Source: Enterococcus xiangfangensis
Lineage (GTDB): Bacteria; Bacillota; Bacilli; Lactobacillales; Enterococcaceae
Direction: 5' to 3'
DNA length: 64,000 nt
NCBI RefSeq assembly: GCF_005405365.1
Contig: NZ_BJDX01000002.1
Location: 310,001 to 374,000 of the forward strand
A program made the position numbers and the translations under genes. Under the pieces are notes generated by a model that saw nothing but the letters and a program-made list of their open reading frames with translations, was not told the DNA's origin and did no database searches. Below, piece by piece: positions 1 through 8,297 of the stretch. Every line of letters starts with the position of its first letter. The stretch's first letter is position 1.

Positions 1-24
1 AATGAAATCGAATACAAACAGGAG

Positions 25-987
25 CTATTTTGCTGTTTGGAATCCCATGATTTGTCCATGCTGATTCAAGTAATTAAAGAAAATGGGGAACAAGTCTACA
101 TCGGCTTTATCCAAACATCCTTTTGCCTCGAGACGTAGCCATGTTTTGGGAGAAATCTTTTTTTCTAATCGTTTTTTTGCTTGTTGGAAACTTGGCTTTT
201 TTTGATAGACTACGCGGTTCAACAACTCTCCTTTAGCATAGAGGTAGCAGTAATAGCGTTTTTCTTCCGGCAGGATACCGACAAAGGTTTGATTTTGCAT
301 GATTTGGATTAGTTGCTTGTTGCGGCGCAAAAAGCGTTGGACTGTTAGATAATTATTCCACCATTGTGCTGAGGATTCGTAGTCATGCCGCTCGCTAGCG
401 GATTGTACACGTTGATCAATCCGAGTCAGTAAAGAAGTCGATTGACCTAAGAGCGTCTCCTTGATTTCCTGGATTCGCAAATCAAATTCTTCTTCCGGAG
501 AGATCTCAGTATAATCTTTAACGATTCCTGCTACGTATTTTAACGGACCGTCTAAGCGGTAGACGCTATTGATGATCTGTTTTAGTTCTTGAATCTTGCT
601 TTGCTTGAAAAAAGGACCAATCACTAGGCCTTCTTCAGCCCACTCATTTAAGACTTTCAAATAAGGGGATTTGTCGATAAATTGAAAGTAGCCGTAGCCT
701 TCATAATGATTCATCATTCGATTATATTGCGGGCGAATTTGATGGATCAGTTGGCATTCTAGTAGGAGCGCATCGAATTCGGTATCGACTAATTCATAAT
801 CAAAATCTGTGATTCTTTGAACCATCTCTTGAACTTTTCGCGAGTGTTGCTTATTTTTAATAAAATAGGAACTAACTCGCTGTTTTAAGTTTTTAGCTTT
901 TCCGACATAAATAATTTCATTTCGGCTATTTTTCATCTGGTAGACACCAGGAGTTTTTGGCAGATTTTTAATTTTTTCTTTTAGCAT
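25..987 (-). CDS. GIY-YIG nuclease, UvrC N-terminal/Cho-like
   Basis: A 320-residue protein whose first ~90 residues form a GIY-YIG endonuclease domain: GVYQM near residue 14, then IIYVGKAKNLKQRV near residue 25. The layout matches the N-terminal incision half of UvrC. At 320 residues it lacks the UvrC C-terminal RNase H-like and HhH regions, so it resembles the Cho type of stand-alone 3' incision nuclease in nucleotide excision repair. The start follows a good ribosome site (GAGGTGG). The gene is divergent from the peptidoglycan hydrolase next to it. The role is inferred from domain content; a GIY-YIG protein with another DNA substrate cannot be excluded. Confidence 0.8.
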   Translation of the reverse strand: MLKEKIKNLPKTPGVYQMKNSRNEIIYVGKAKNLKQRVSSYFIKNKQHSRKVQEMVQRITDFDYELVDTEFDALLLECQLIHQIRPQYNRMMNHYEGYGYFQFIDKSPYLKVLNEWAEEGLVIGPFFKQSKIQELKQIINSVYRLDGPLKYVAGIVKDYTEISPEEEFDLRIQEIKETLLGQSTSLLTRIDQRVQSASERHDYESSAQWWNNYLTVQRFLRRNKQLIQIMQNQTFVGILPEEKRYYCYLYAKGELLNRVVYQKKPSFQQAKKRLEKKISPKTWLRLEAKGCLDKADVDLFPIFFNYLNQHGQIMGFQTAK

Positions 988-1156
988 AGAACCACCTCAT
1001 TTTTTTCGAAGTACACAAAAAGATTTTTAAATAACTTTTAAAAACATTGTTACGAAATAAATTTTTTTCTATTCTCAAATTTTTGGGGGAAATAGAACTT
1101 TTTAGTCTATTTCCTGAAAAAATAATATGAAATATCCAAAAAAAGAACCTTTCTCA

Positions 1157-1185
1157 ATGACCGCTTATTTCGATTGTGTTATAAT
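1157..1185 (+). promoter_or_regulatory. sigma-A promoter of the wall hydrolase gene
   Basis: The -35 is ATGACC (4 of 6 bases), the spacer 17 bp and the -10 a perfect TATAAT at 1180-1185. It lies 46 bp before the start codon of the NlpC/P60 hydrolase gene. Confidence 0.6.
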
Positions 1186-1231
1186 TGACTACGTGAAGAA
1201 TGCAATGAGAGAAAGAATGGAGAGATGTTAA

Positions 1232-2830
1232 ATGTCAAATAAAGTTTTAACCCGACGCGAGCTGCGTCAACAAAAACGACAGAAGGCCGCTAACTATCGC
1301 TACCTAAAGAAAGGGTCGGCTGTAGTAGGAACTGCATTAGTGACTGTCTCAGTGACGGCGCCTTTGCTGAACACCCATGAAGTAGAAGCTGTTGAAGGAA
1401 AAACGACTGCCACCACATCCAATGTTAATAAAGAAGCGTTTATCAAGGAAGTTTCAAATATAATCAAACCATTAGCTGAAAAACATGATCTTTACGCTTC
1501 GATTTTGATCGCGCAAGCTGGTCTTGAAAGTGACTGGGGACAAAACAGTTACGCACAAGCTCCTTATTATAATTTATTCGGTTTAGAAGGCCAATATCAA
1601 GGCAAGTCTGCGATGCTAGACAAAAAGGATCCAGAAACGAACCAAACGGCGAAAAAAGAATTGAAACAATATGGTTCTTATAAAGAAGCGATTCAAGATT
1701 ATATTGAGATTTTAAAAACAACTTCCGGCGATGGTAATGAGAATTACTTTAGCGGGACTTGGCGGAGCAATGCTGCAGACTATCAAGCAGCCGCAACAGT
1801 GTTAGCTACTCGCTTTAATAATGATCAAACATATGCCCAAAAATTAGTTTCTGCGATCCAAGAATATGATTTGACTAACTATGATGCAACGGCACCTGTA
1901 ACACCACCAGTAGCCCAAGCTGCTGTACCTGAACAACAGGCAGAATACACGGTTCAATCTGGTGACACGGTCAATTCTATCACGGATCAATTCGGGATTG
2001 AAATCAAAGATTTTACTGAATGGAATAACATCAATGACAATAATATTTACGCTGGACAAACAGTAATCGTCGGCAGTGAATCCGTCAGCGAGGCAGCATC
2101 CGTTGTCGCAACAACACCTGTTGAAGCTACACCAGTCGATAATTCGGTGTCAGCTGTAGCGACTACACCAATTGACAACACAGGATCAACTGGAGTTTCT
2201 GCACCAGCTGCACCAATAACAGCAGCGACACCAGTTGCAACTCCAGAAGCAGTACAGCCGGAGACAACACCTGTTCAACAAGAAACAGTACAGCAAGAAA
2301 CCGCACCAACGACACCGGTAGAAACACCAGAACAACCGGTTCAATCAGAAACACCAGCAGAAACACCAGAACAACCAGTTCAATCAGAAACGCCAGCGAC
2401 ACCTGAACAACAACCTGTTGAAGCGCAGCCAGATCAAACTGATCAAGCAGGATCTGAACAAGCGACCGAAGCTTCACGAGGACAACAAGTTGTTAATGAA
2501 GCAGAAAAATATATCGGTACACCATATGTTTGGGGTGGAAAAGATACAAGTGGATTTGACTGCTCAGGTCTTACGCAATATGTATACAAACAAGTAACTG
2601 GACAAGATATCGGCAGTTGGACAGTCGCCCAAGAATCCTCAGGGACTCAAATTTCGGTTAGTGAAGCACAACAAGGCGATTTGTTATTCTGGGGAGATCA
2701 AGGTTCAACTTACCACGTGGCGATCTCAGCTGGTGGTGATCAGTACATTCACGCGCCTCAACCAGGTGAAAACGTAAAATATGGTTCAACTCAATACTAT
2801 ACACCAGACTTCGGTGTCCGTGTATATTAA
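1232..2830 (+). CDS. secreted glucosaminidase-LysM-NlpC/P60 peptidoglycan hydrolase
   Basis: A 532-residue modular autolysin. Domains in order: a basic N-terminus and signal-type hydrophobic stretch (about 30-50); a glucosaminidase/lysozyme-like domain (about 65-215, with IAQAGLESDWG and YNLFGLEG); one LysM repeat (about 239-282, YTVQSGDTVNSI) for wall binding; a long Pro/Thr/Glu-rich low-complexity linker with repeated ETPEQPVQS units (about 290-415); and an NlpC/P60 endopeptidase domain (about 418-532). The expected catalytic triad is visible as Cys444 (FDCSG), His495 (YHVAI) and His507 (IHAP). It should cut both glycan and stem peptide, probably in cell separation. Ribosome site GGAGAG lies 7 bp before ATG. 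Single-gene unit with its own promoter and terminator. Confidence 0.9.
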   Translation: MSNKVLTRRELRQQKRQKAANYRYLKKGSAVVGTALVTVSVTAPLLNTHEVEAVEGKTTATTSNVNKEAFIKEVSNIIKPLAEKHDLYASILIAQAGLESDWGQNSYAQAPYYNLFGLEGQYQGKSAMLDKKDPETNQTAKKELKQYGSYKEAIQDYIEILKTTSGDGNENYFSGTWRSNAADYQAAATVLATRFNNDQTYAQKLVSAIQEYDLTNYDATAPVTPPVAQAAVPEQQAEYTVQSGDTVNSITDQFGIEIKDFTEWNNINDNNIYAGQTVIVGSESVSEAASVVATTPVEATPVDNSVSAVATTPIDNTGSTGVSAPAAPITAATPVATPEAVQPETTPVQQETVQQETAPTTPVETPEQPVQSETPAETPEQPVQSETPATPEQQPVEAQPDQTDQAGSEQATEASRGQQVVNEAEKYIGTPYVWGGKDTSGFDCSGLTQYVYKQVTGQDIGSWTVAQESSGTQISVSEAQQGDLLFWGDQGSTYHVAISAGGDQYIHAPQPGENVKYGSTQYYTPDFGVRVY

Positions 2831-2850
2831 ACCAACCTAAATAGACTTGT

Positions 2851-2888
2851 CCAAGAAGATAGCTGCAAATCTTCTTGGATTTTTTTTA
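2851..2888 (+). terminator. Rho-independent terminator after the wall hydrolase
   Basis: A 10-bp perfect stem, CCAAGAAGAT at 2851-2860 with ATCTTCTTGG at 2869-2878, is followed by eight T residues. Confidence 0.9.
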
Positions 2889-3062
2889 TGGATAGACGGG
2901 ACTATCAGTAAAAATAGCTAGGACGGTTCAATAGATTATTTAATTTCCTAGTGATAGCAGTCTTAATAAAAATTTTAGCAGCAGAATTGTGTTAAGGCAG
3001 TATACTGTATACGATACATAAACTGGTGAAGTGAAGAGACTTTCTTCAAAAGAGGGATGTTG

Positions 3063-4748
3063 ATGAAATTAAATAAAAAAGAACTAACAATCAGAAAAGA
3101 ACTAACTGCATTAGCAGAAACCGTGCCTCAAGTATTGACTGAGCGGATTGAACAATATCCCGAAAATAAACGTCGGCCGGTAAATAAGACTATTTTCAAA
3201 AATGATTATTTTCAATTGACGTATAATACGAAAAAAGCTTCGTTGGCGATCGCATCAAAAGGTGATTTAGTTTATTCTGCGATTCCGTATGATACTGCTA
3301 GAAACTATATCCAACGAGCCGCGATCCAATATCTGCTTCATCCGGAAGACATTCGCCGATATATCGAACTACACCAGACAACGTTGGAAAAATATTTGAT
3401 GTTGAGCATTTTCCAAGTGACAGGCAACCGAGTCGATGAGAATTCGTTTGAAGTGAAGCAAGCGTACCAAGCTGTTTTACAAAATCCATTATTGGAAATC
3501 CAAATTGCCGGTCGCTTAATGCAGCATGATGAGACAGGACCGTTGTCGGCAAATCTTGCGGGGAAATTTCTGTTTAGTGAGAATAAAAAAACTGGGATTG
3601 CCGGCTATATTTCTGAATACTTAAATTTTGCTGTGTCACTTGCCAACTCATTGCCGCTAATGATTGATGGCAATGATGTAAAATTGTTAGATACACAGGT
3701 TCCTCTGTCGATCGACAATAGTTTGTCAATTCATTCAGACATCGAACCTGCACTGACTCGCTTGCCGGAAGAAGTGCAATCAGGAATCAAAAATGCCTTA
3801 GTTGTTGCGGATGAGGCAGTGGTAGTCAATACAGAACCGCTTTTGCGTTCAAAGCACGGCGAGGAGCTGTCAAGAGTACGAGAAAACTACGTAGCGCATA
3901 GTGTTCCTCCAGACGAGGCAGAAAAATATTTCAAGAATGTCCATTCTACTGAAAACCGCCATCTAGTCAATGTCGTCTCAGACATTCACGCAAAGGATGG
4001 AAAATTACCATTTACAAATCGCCATTTTAATATTTTAGCGGGAGATATTTCAGACTCTCATGTCAAAGATGCCGAAGTTGCGGGGCTGTACGTTATCGGC
4101 GGTCATGAATTAGTCGATGTATTGCCGGAAACATTGGATCGATCAGCTAAACCATGGGATCAATGGCAGCCATTTTTCAACTATGAGTGGTTTGAAAAAT
4201 GGCTGAAAGATCCAGACGATGCTTGGTATCTATTACCTACAGGAGATCATCCTTTTTACGAAGTAGTCAAAAAAGAACTCGAGGAACGTTTTCCCCAAAT
4301 GGCGGTATTGAATAACAATAGTCTGCTTCATGAGAATATCCGTTATATTGGGCTGACGATCCCAGTGGCATTAGTCAGACGAAAAAAAGCGCAGCAACGC
4401 TTTATTTTAGAATCGTTGGAAAGATTATTAGGTGAAGATACAACGACACCAACAGTTATTGTCTCACATGCACCGTTGTTTAATGAATTGAGTTTGTTAC
4501 CGGAAACGAGCGAGGCGTACAATCAAGAATACATTTGTGAAGAGCCAGAGATTGAAAAATTATTTGAACGATACAATATTATCGGCGTAATCCATGGTCA
4601 TCATCATATTCCTGCGTCGTCAAGACGGTTTAAGAAAGTTCAATTTGCTGGGAAGAAATTATTTGTCGTTTGTTCGATCTATTCAAAAGTAAATACGGGT
4701 TTTGAATTGATGAGTTTGCTAACGGGGATCAATCAAATGCAGAGCTGA
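3063..4748 (+). CDS. calcineurin-like metallophosphoesterase, long N-terminal region
   Basis: The first ATG at 3057 touches the AGAGGG ribosome site; the ATG two codons later (3063) has a normal 6-bp gap and is preferred, giving 561 residues. The C-terminal part (about 300-535) carries metallophosphoesterase signatures: DIH at Asp307, LAGD at Asp328, a GGHE at 346-349, SHAPL near 469 and GHHH at 512-515. The first ~295 residues match no family I recognise. The usual GNHE/D metal motif reads GGHE, so the Asn ligand is absent. The substrate is unknown. It is a lone gene between terminators. Confidence 0.75.
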   Translation: MKLNKKELTIRKELTALAETVPQVLTERIEQYPENKRRPVNKTIFKNDYFQLTYNTKKASLAIASKGDLVYSAIPYDTARNYIQRAAIQYLLHPEDIRRYIELHQTTLEKYLMLSIFQVTGNRVDENSFEVKQAYQAVLQNPLLEIQIAGRLMQHDETGPLSANLAGKFLFSENKKTGIAGYISEYLNFAVSLANSLPLMIDGNDVKLLDTQVPLSIDNSLSIHSDIEPALTRLPEEVQSGIKNALVVADEAVVVNTEPLLRSKHGEELSRVRENYVAHSVPPDEAEKYFKNVHSTENRHLVNVVSDIHAKDGKLPFTNRHFNILAGDISDSHVKDAEVAGLYVIGGHELVDVLPETLDRSAKPWDQWQPFFNYEWFEKWLKDPDDAWYLLPTGDHPFYEVVKKELEERFPQMAVLNNNSLLHENIRYIGLTIPVALVRRKKAQQRFILESLERLLGEDTTTPTVIVSHAPLFNELSLLPETSEAYNQEYICEEPEIEKLFERYNIIGVIHGHHHIPASSRRFKKVQFAGKKLFVVCSIYSKVNTGFELMSLLTGINQMQS

Positions 4749-4807
4749 AAAAGAGGCTGTTAACGTTAGGTTATTTTTCATCAGTGAGCACCAATGAACA
4801 AAAAACT

Positions 4808-4846
4808 AGGGATGTGACAAGATTTTTGTCACATCCCTGTTTTATT
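4808..4846. terminator. bidirectional terminator between convergent genes
   Basis: Perfect 13-bp stem, AGGGATGTGACAA at 4808-4820 with TTGTCACATCCCT at 4826-4838 and a 5-nt loop. T-rich tracts follow on both strands, so it can end both the phosphoesterase mRNA and the opposing orphan mRNA. Confidence 0.9.
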
Positions 4847-4847
4847 A

Positions 4848-5483
4848 TTAGGCTAATACAGCAGCGATCATATCTGGTAATTCTTTTTTCATGACACGTT
4901 TAGTAGCTAATGCGTCAGTATAAGTGATCGTTTGATCTGCAGCGATCGTTGCTAAAAGTTGACGATCTTTTTTAGGCGGATTGTAGAAGACTTCGATTGC
5001 TTTGTCAGCATCCGACCATTCAGCAGAATAATTTGCTTTTGATTTTAAGGCTTGATTCAATGTTTCCGCTTGTTCAGACGTCACACCTGTGTTCAGTGGT
5101 TCTTTAGCAACATCAGCTAAGATGTCTTGTGCTAGTTCTGTTGCTTTCTCAGTTTCTGCAGCAACGGGTGCCGTTTTGAAACTGTCTGCCCACAAATTAT
5201 AGATACTATTCGTTAATTGATTCAACGTATCTGTTTGTGGCTTTTGAATATGTGCATCGATCAATTCTTTGAATGAGTGATCTTGCTCTGTACTTTGGAT
5301 ATGACGAGTTTTGCCATCTGGTGTTTTTTCCTCAAGATGGATGCGATGAGTCTCCGCTTTGTCAAAATAAATTTTTACATCGCTGTGGATATGGTTCGCA
5401 AGAGTTTCTTCCACTTGAGCAAAAGTTTTGTTGATTTGTTTGTTACGGTTCTTGATTGATTTTTTGATACTTTTCAAATTCAC
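4848..5483 (-). CDS. unrecognised acidic cytosolic protein
   Basis: A 211-residue protein with no domain I recognise. It starts with a basic stretch (KSIKKSIKNRNKQ), then is Glu/Asp/Ala-rich and probably mostly helical, with no signal peptide or membrane segment. The middle (about 105-150) looks coiled-coil-like. The start codon is GTG and no strong ribosome site precedes it; an in-frame TGA four codons upstream limits extension, so a start slightly downstream is possible. It forms a single-gene unit with a TATAAT-type promoter. Codon use is like that of its neighbours. Confidence 0.65.
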   Translation of the reverse strand: MNLKSIKKSIKNRNKQINKTFAQVEETLANHIHSDVKIYFDKAETHRIHLEEKTPDGKTRHIQSTEQDHSFKELIDAHIQKPQTDTLNQLTNSIYNLWADSFKTAPVAAETEKATELAQDILADVAKEPLNTGVTSEQAETLNQALKSKANYSAEWSDADKAIEVFYNPPKKDRQLLATIAADQTITYTDALATKRVMKKELPDMIAAVLA

Positions 5484-5531
5484 GAGTATAATTCAGTCGC
5501 TTTCTTTTAAGAGTTGTTCTAATCCGTTTGT

Positions 5532-5540
5532 ATTATAGCA
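5532..5540 (-). promoter_or_regulatory. extended -10 promoter of the orphan gene
   Basis: On the minus strand the sequence reads TGCTATAAT, an extended -10 with perfect TATAAT at 5532-5537. No good -35 lies upstream, as is common with extended -10 promoters. It is about 50 bp before the GTG start. Confidence 0.5.
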
Positions 5541-5564
5541 TACTTCGTTAAAAGTGCAGTAATA

Positions 5565-5595
5565 ATACAAAAAAAGGCGGAGATTTCTCCCCGCC
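5565..5595 (-). terminator. terminator of the dapA-dapB-dapH operon
   Basis: On the minus strand a GC-rich hairpin (GGCGGGGAGA / TCTCCGCC with a two-base bulge) is followed by seven T residues, 11 bases beyond the dapH stop. Confidence 0.8.
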
Positions 5596-5605
5596 AGTAA
5601 AATTT

Positions 5606-6307
5606 TTAACGCAAGTCATCCAGAAATTCGGTTTTTCCGGGATCAATCTCGTCACGCATCTTGATAATTTTAGCAGGAGTACCAGCAACAACCGCTCCAG
5701 CAGGGACATCTTTTGTTACGACTGCGCCTGCAGCGACGACGGCATCTTTTCCAACATGGACGCCCTCTAAAATAACAGCATTGGCTCCGACTAAAACATT
5801 ATCTTCCACAATGACCGGTGAGGCACTGGGTGGTTCTAAAACTCCAGCTAACACGGCACCAGCTCCAATATGGGCATGTTTTCCAACAGTCGCACGGGCA
5901 CCTAAAATGGCTCCCATATCGATCATGGAACTTTCGCCAATCGAAGCTCCGATATTGATGATCGCCCCCATCATAATGACCGCTTTTTCACCAATTGCAA
6001 CTCGCTCGCGAATCAATGCGCCCGGTTCGATCCGTGCGTTGACAGTTGAGATGTCTAACATCGGAATCGCCGAGTTTCTACGATCATTTTCAAGATGGAC
6101 GTTGCTGATTTTTGCATGTTGTTCGTCCAAGACTTCTTGGACTGCCTGGTTTTCACCAATCAAGATCCAAGTCGTACCTTGACCGAAAAATTGAACCTTT
6201 TCTTTGGCAATACCGGTCAGGTCTCCTTGAACATAGGCTTTAACCGGCGTTGTTTTCTCGGCGTTTTTGATATATTTTGCAATTTCATAAGGATCAGTTA
6301 AAGTCAT
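5606..6307 (-). CDS. dapH: tetrahydrodipicolinate N-acetyltransferase
   Basis: A 233-residue acyltransferase that acetylates tetrahydrodipicolinate with acetyl-CoA, the entry to the acetylase branch of diaminopimelate synthesis. The N-terminal ~90 residues form the family-specific alpha/beta domain. Residues ~95-210 are hexapeptide repeats of a left-handed beta helix ([37 protein letters not shown]). Length matches the Firmicutes DapH family. Ribosome site GGGGA lies 7 bases before ATG. It is the last gene of dapA-dapB-dapH. The acetyl rather than succinyl assignment rests on family resemblance and on the adjacent M20 deacetylase. Confidence 0.92.
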   Translation of the reverse strand: MTLTDPYEIAKYIKNAEKTTPVKAYVQGDLTGIAKEKVQFFGQGTTWILIGENQAVQEVLDEQHAKISNVHLENDRRNSAIPMLDISTVNARIEPGALIRERVAIGEKAVIMMGAIINIGASIGESSMIDMGAILGARATVGKHAHIGAGAVLAGVLEPPSASPVIVEDNVLVGANAVILEGVHVGKDAVVAAGAVVTKDVPAGAVVAGTPAKIIKMRDEIDPGKTEFLDDLR

Positions 6308-6360
6308 TGATATTCCCCAATCTCGTACTAAAGTAGTTATAGTTATTTAGCCAAACACAA

Positions 6361-7116
6361 TTAACTTTCGTCAATCAATTTTTCCATGTCATATAGGCCA
6401 GTCTTTTTATTACTGATGTATTTCGCGGCTTTGACGGCTCCACTGGCAAAAATGTTACGTGATAAGGCCAAATGATTTAGCTCGATCACTTCATCCGGTC
6501 CAGCGTAAATGACCGTGTGTTCGCCAGGAATAGTCCCCCCGCGAACAGCATGAATCCCTAACTCTGATAGTGGATTTTCTAAATCGTTGCCATGTCGGCC
6601 ATAAATATAAGTTTTCTTTTCTTCAACGGCTTCATTTACTGCATCTGCTAATAAAAGAGCTGTTCCGCTAGGGGAATCTTTTTTCTGGTTGTGATGTTTT
6701 TCAACGATTTCAATATTAAATTCTTCTTCTAAAACAGGGGTGATCGATCGGATCGCTTTAGCCAATAAATTGATTCCTAAAGACATGTTTGCTGAAAAGA
6801 AGACAGCGGTTTGTTCAGCGGCCTTAACTAGCTGTGCTTTAACTTCGTCAGTCAATCCTGTCGTAGCTACAACAACGGGGATCTTTTTTTCGACACAATA
6901 ATCTAAAATAGCAGGGACAGCAGAATAATGGGAAAAGTCAATGACCACGTCAGCCGCGACTTGACAATCTGCGATGGCCTGATAAGTAGGAAAGTCTGCT
7001 TCAAAAACTTCTCGATCAATTCCGGCAACAACTTGCATTTCTGCCTGTTGAGCGATCATTGTTTGCAACACTTGTCCCATCCGTCCGTTGGCACCGCTCA
7101 AGATGATCTTGATCAT
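6361..7116 (-). CDS. dapB: 4-hydroxy-tetrahydrodipicolinate reductase
   Basis: A 251-residue NAD(P)H-dependent reductase giving tetrahydrodipicolinate, the step after DapA. The N-terminal Rossmann signature is GANGRMG (8-14). The substrate and catalytic signature VEKHHNQKKDSPSGTA lies at about 140-156, with the His-His pair and the Lys of the family. Length is normal. It overlaps the dapA stop by 4 bp (ATGA), so the two are translationally coupled. A 53-bp gap without terminator precedes dapH. Confidence 0.95.
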   Translation of the reverse strand: MIKIILSGANGRMGQVLQTMIAQQAEMQVVAGIDREVFEADFPTYQAIADCQVAADVVIDFSHYSAVPAILDYCVEKKIPVVVATTGLTDEVKAQLVKAAEQTAVFFSANMSLGINLLAKAIRSITPVLEEEFNIEIVEKHHNQKKDSPSGTALLLADAVNEAVEEKKTYIYGRHGNDLENPLSELGIHAVRGGTIPGEHTVIYAGPDEVIELNHLALSRNIFASGAVKAAKYISNKKTGLYDMEKLIDES

Positions 7117-8003
7117 TTGGCGACCTCCAAACCATAAGCAGTCATTTCATTTTTCAAACGTTCAACTGTTTCGGCCTTCGCAGCAGTAAGGGGGAGACGG
7201 AAGTTTGGTTCAATCTTGCCTAATAAACTAACTGCAGTTTTAACCGGGATCGGATTTACTTCGCTAAAAATTGTGTGAATCAGCGGCAATTGAGCCAATT
7301 GGATTTTTTGTGCCAACTGTAAATCGCCGTCTAGTAAGGCGTGAGTCAGTTCATGAGTTTGATGTGGGGCGATGTTGGCGATCGTTGAGATCGATCCGCT
7401 TCCGCCAAGTGCCATGATTGGCAGTACTTGATCATCATTTCCAGAATAAATCGCAAAATCATCTGGTGTGATTCGGGCGATCTCAGCAATTTGAGAAATG
7501 TCGCCGCTTGCTTCTTTGATTGCCACAATATTAGGAATTTCACTTAAACGTGTGACCATTTGCGGAGTGATATTCATATTAGTACGTGAAGCAACAGAGT
7601 ATAAAATGATTGGCAGTTTCACGCTCTGAGCAATTTTTTGGTAGTGTAAAAAGAGACCGTCATCTGACGTTTTATTGTAGTAAGGAGTTACGATTAATAA
7701 GGCATCGGCACCAACTTTTTCGGCTCCAGTCGATAATTCGATGGCGTGTCGAGTATCGTTTACACCAGTTCCCGCAATTACTGGAATTCGTCCGTTTACC
7801 TTTTTGACGACAGCCTCGATTACTGCAATATGTTCATCATTAGCTAAAGTAGAGGCTTCGCCAGTCGTTCCGCACGCAATAATTGCATCGGTTCCTTCAG
7901 CAATCTGCCATTCAACAAGTTCGCCTAACTGCTTGTAATCTACGACACCATCGGCTTTCATGGGGGTGACTAAAGCGACACCAGATCCTTCAAATATTTT
8001 CAA
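7113..8003 (-). CDS. dapA: 4-hydroxy-tetrahydrodipicolinate synthase
   Basis: Condenses pyruvate with aspartate semialdehyde, the first committed step to lysine/DAP. It is a class I aldolase TIM barrel with GTTGE near 45, the tyrosine motif YYN near 130 and the Schiff-base lysine in AIKEASGD near 160. An upstream ATG at 8019-8021 would add six residues, but the only strong ribosome site (AAGGAG) lies just after that ATG and 9 bases before a TTG at 8001-8003. I take the TTG as the start, giving the usual N-terminus KIFEGSGVALVTP. First gene of the minus-strand dap operon. Confidence 0.93.
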   Translation of the reverse strand: MKIFEGSGVALVTPMKADGVVDYKQLGELVEWQIAEGTDAIIACGTTGEASTLANDEHIAVIEAVVKKVNGRIPVIAGTGVNDTRHAIELSTGAEKVGADALLIVTPYYNKTSDDGLFLHYQKIAQSVKLPIILYSVASRTNMNITPQMVTRLSEIPNIVAIKEASGDISQIAEIARITPDDFAIYSGNDDQVLPIMALGGSGSISTIANIAPHQTHELTHALLDGDLQLAQKIQLAQLPLIHTIFSEVNPIPVKTAVSLLGKIEPNFRLPLTAAKAETVERLKNEMTAYGLEVAK

Positions 8004-8062
8004 GGGAGACAACTCCTTCATTATTTTTTCAAAGCCTTTATGAAAAGGTCTTTAATAGTGAA

Positions 8063-8091
8063 ATTATAGCTCAATTATGAGTGGATGCCAA
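8063..8091 (-). promoter_or_regulatory. promoter of dapA-dapB-dapH
   Basis: Minus-strand -35 TTGGCA (8086-8091, 5 of 6), 17-bp spacer, -10 TATAAT (8063-8068). It sits about 60 bp before the dapA start. No lysine riboswitch (L-box) is recognisable in this short leader or in the 276-bp divergent gap. Confidence 0.75.
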
Positions 8092-8220
8092 CGTAAATCT
8101 CATGAAAATTTTAATCAATCGATTTTAAAAAGAATAGTGGAATAAATTCAACAGCAGCGGCTCGTAAAAATTTCAAGTGGTTTAATAAGCGATGATTTAA
8201 AATATTAAGAAAACAAATTA

Positions 8221-8249
8221 ATGACCAAATAAGCAATTTATACTATAAT
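8221..8249 (+). promoter_or_regulatory. promoter of the deacetylase-lysA-dapF operon
   Basis: -35 ATGACC (4 of 6) at 8221-8226, 17-bp spacer, -10 TATAAT at 8244-8249. It has the same form as the wall hydrolase promoter in this window. The leader is about 45 nt. Confidence 0.65.
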
Positions 8250-8297
8250 ATGAGAAACTAACAATGGTTTTTTAATCTAAAAAGCATTATTTTAAGA

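Noticed and set aside
1088-1114. Inverted repeat GGAAATAGA / TCTATTTCC
   Set aside because: No T run on either strand and too far from both genes' promoters to assign a role; may be chance in AT-rich DNA.
2163-2477. 104-residue minus-strand ORF inside the wall hydrolase gene
   Set aside because: Shadow of the Pro/Thr/Glu-rich repeat linker; leucine/valine-rich translation is an artefact of the repeat.
5661-6182. 173-residue plus-strand ORF opposite dapH
   Set aside because: Exact antisense shadow of the hexapeptide-repeat region of dapH; repetitive composition explains the long open frame, and it has no ribosome site or homologue.
8022-8297. Lysine riboswitch in the dap divergent gap
   Set aside because: None of the conserved L-box core or a terminator-antiterminator pair is present, and both promoters leave leaders of only about 45-60 nt.
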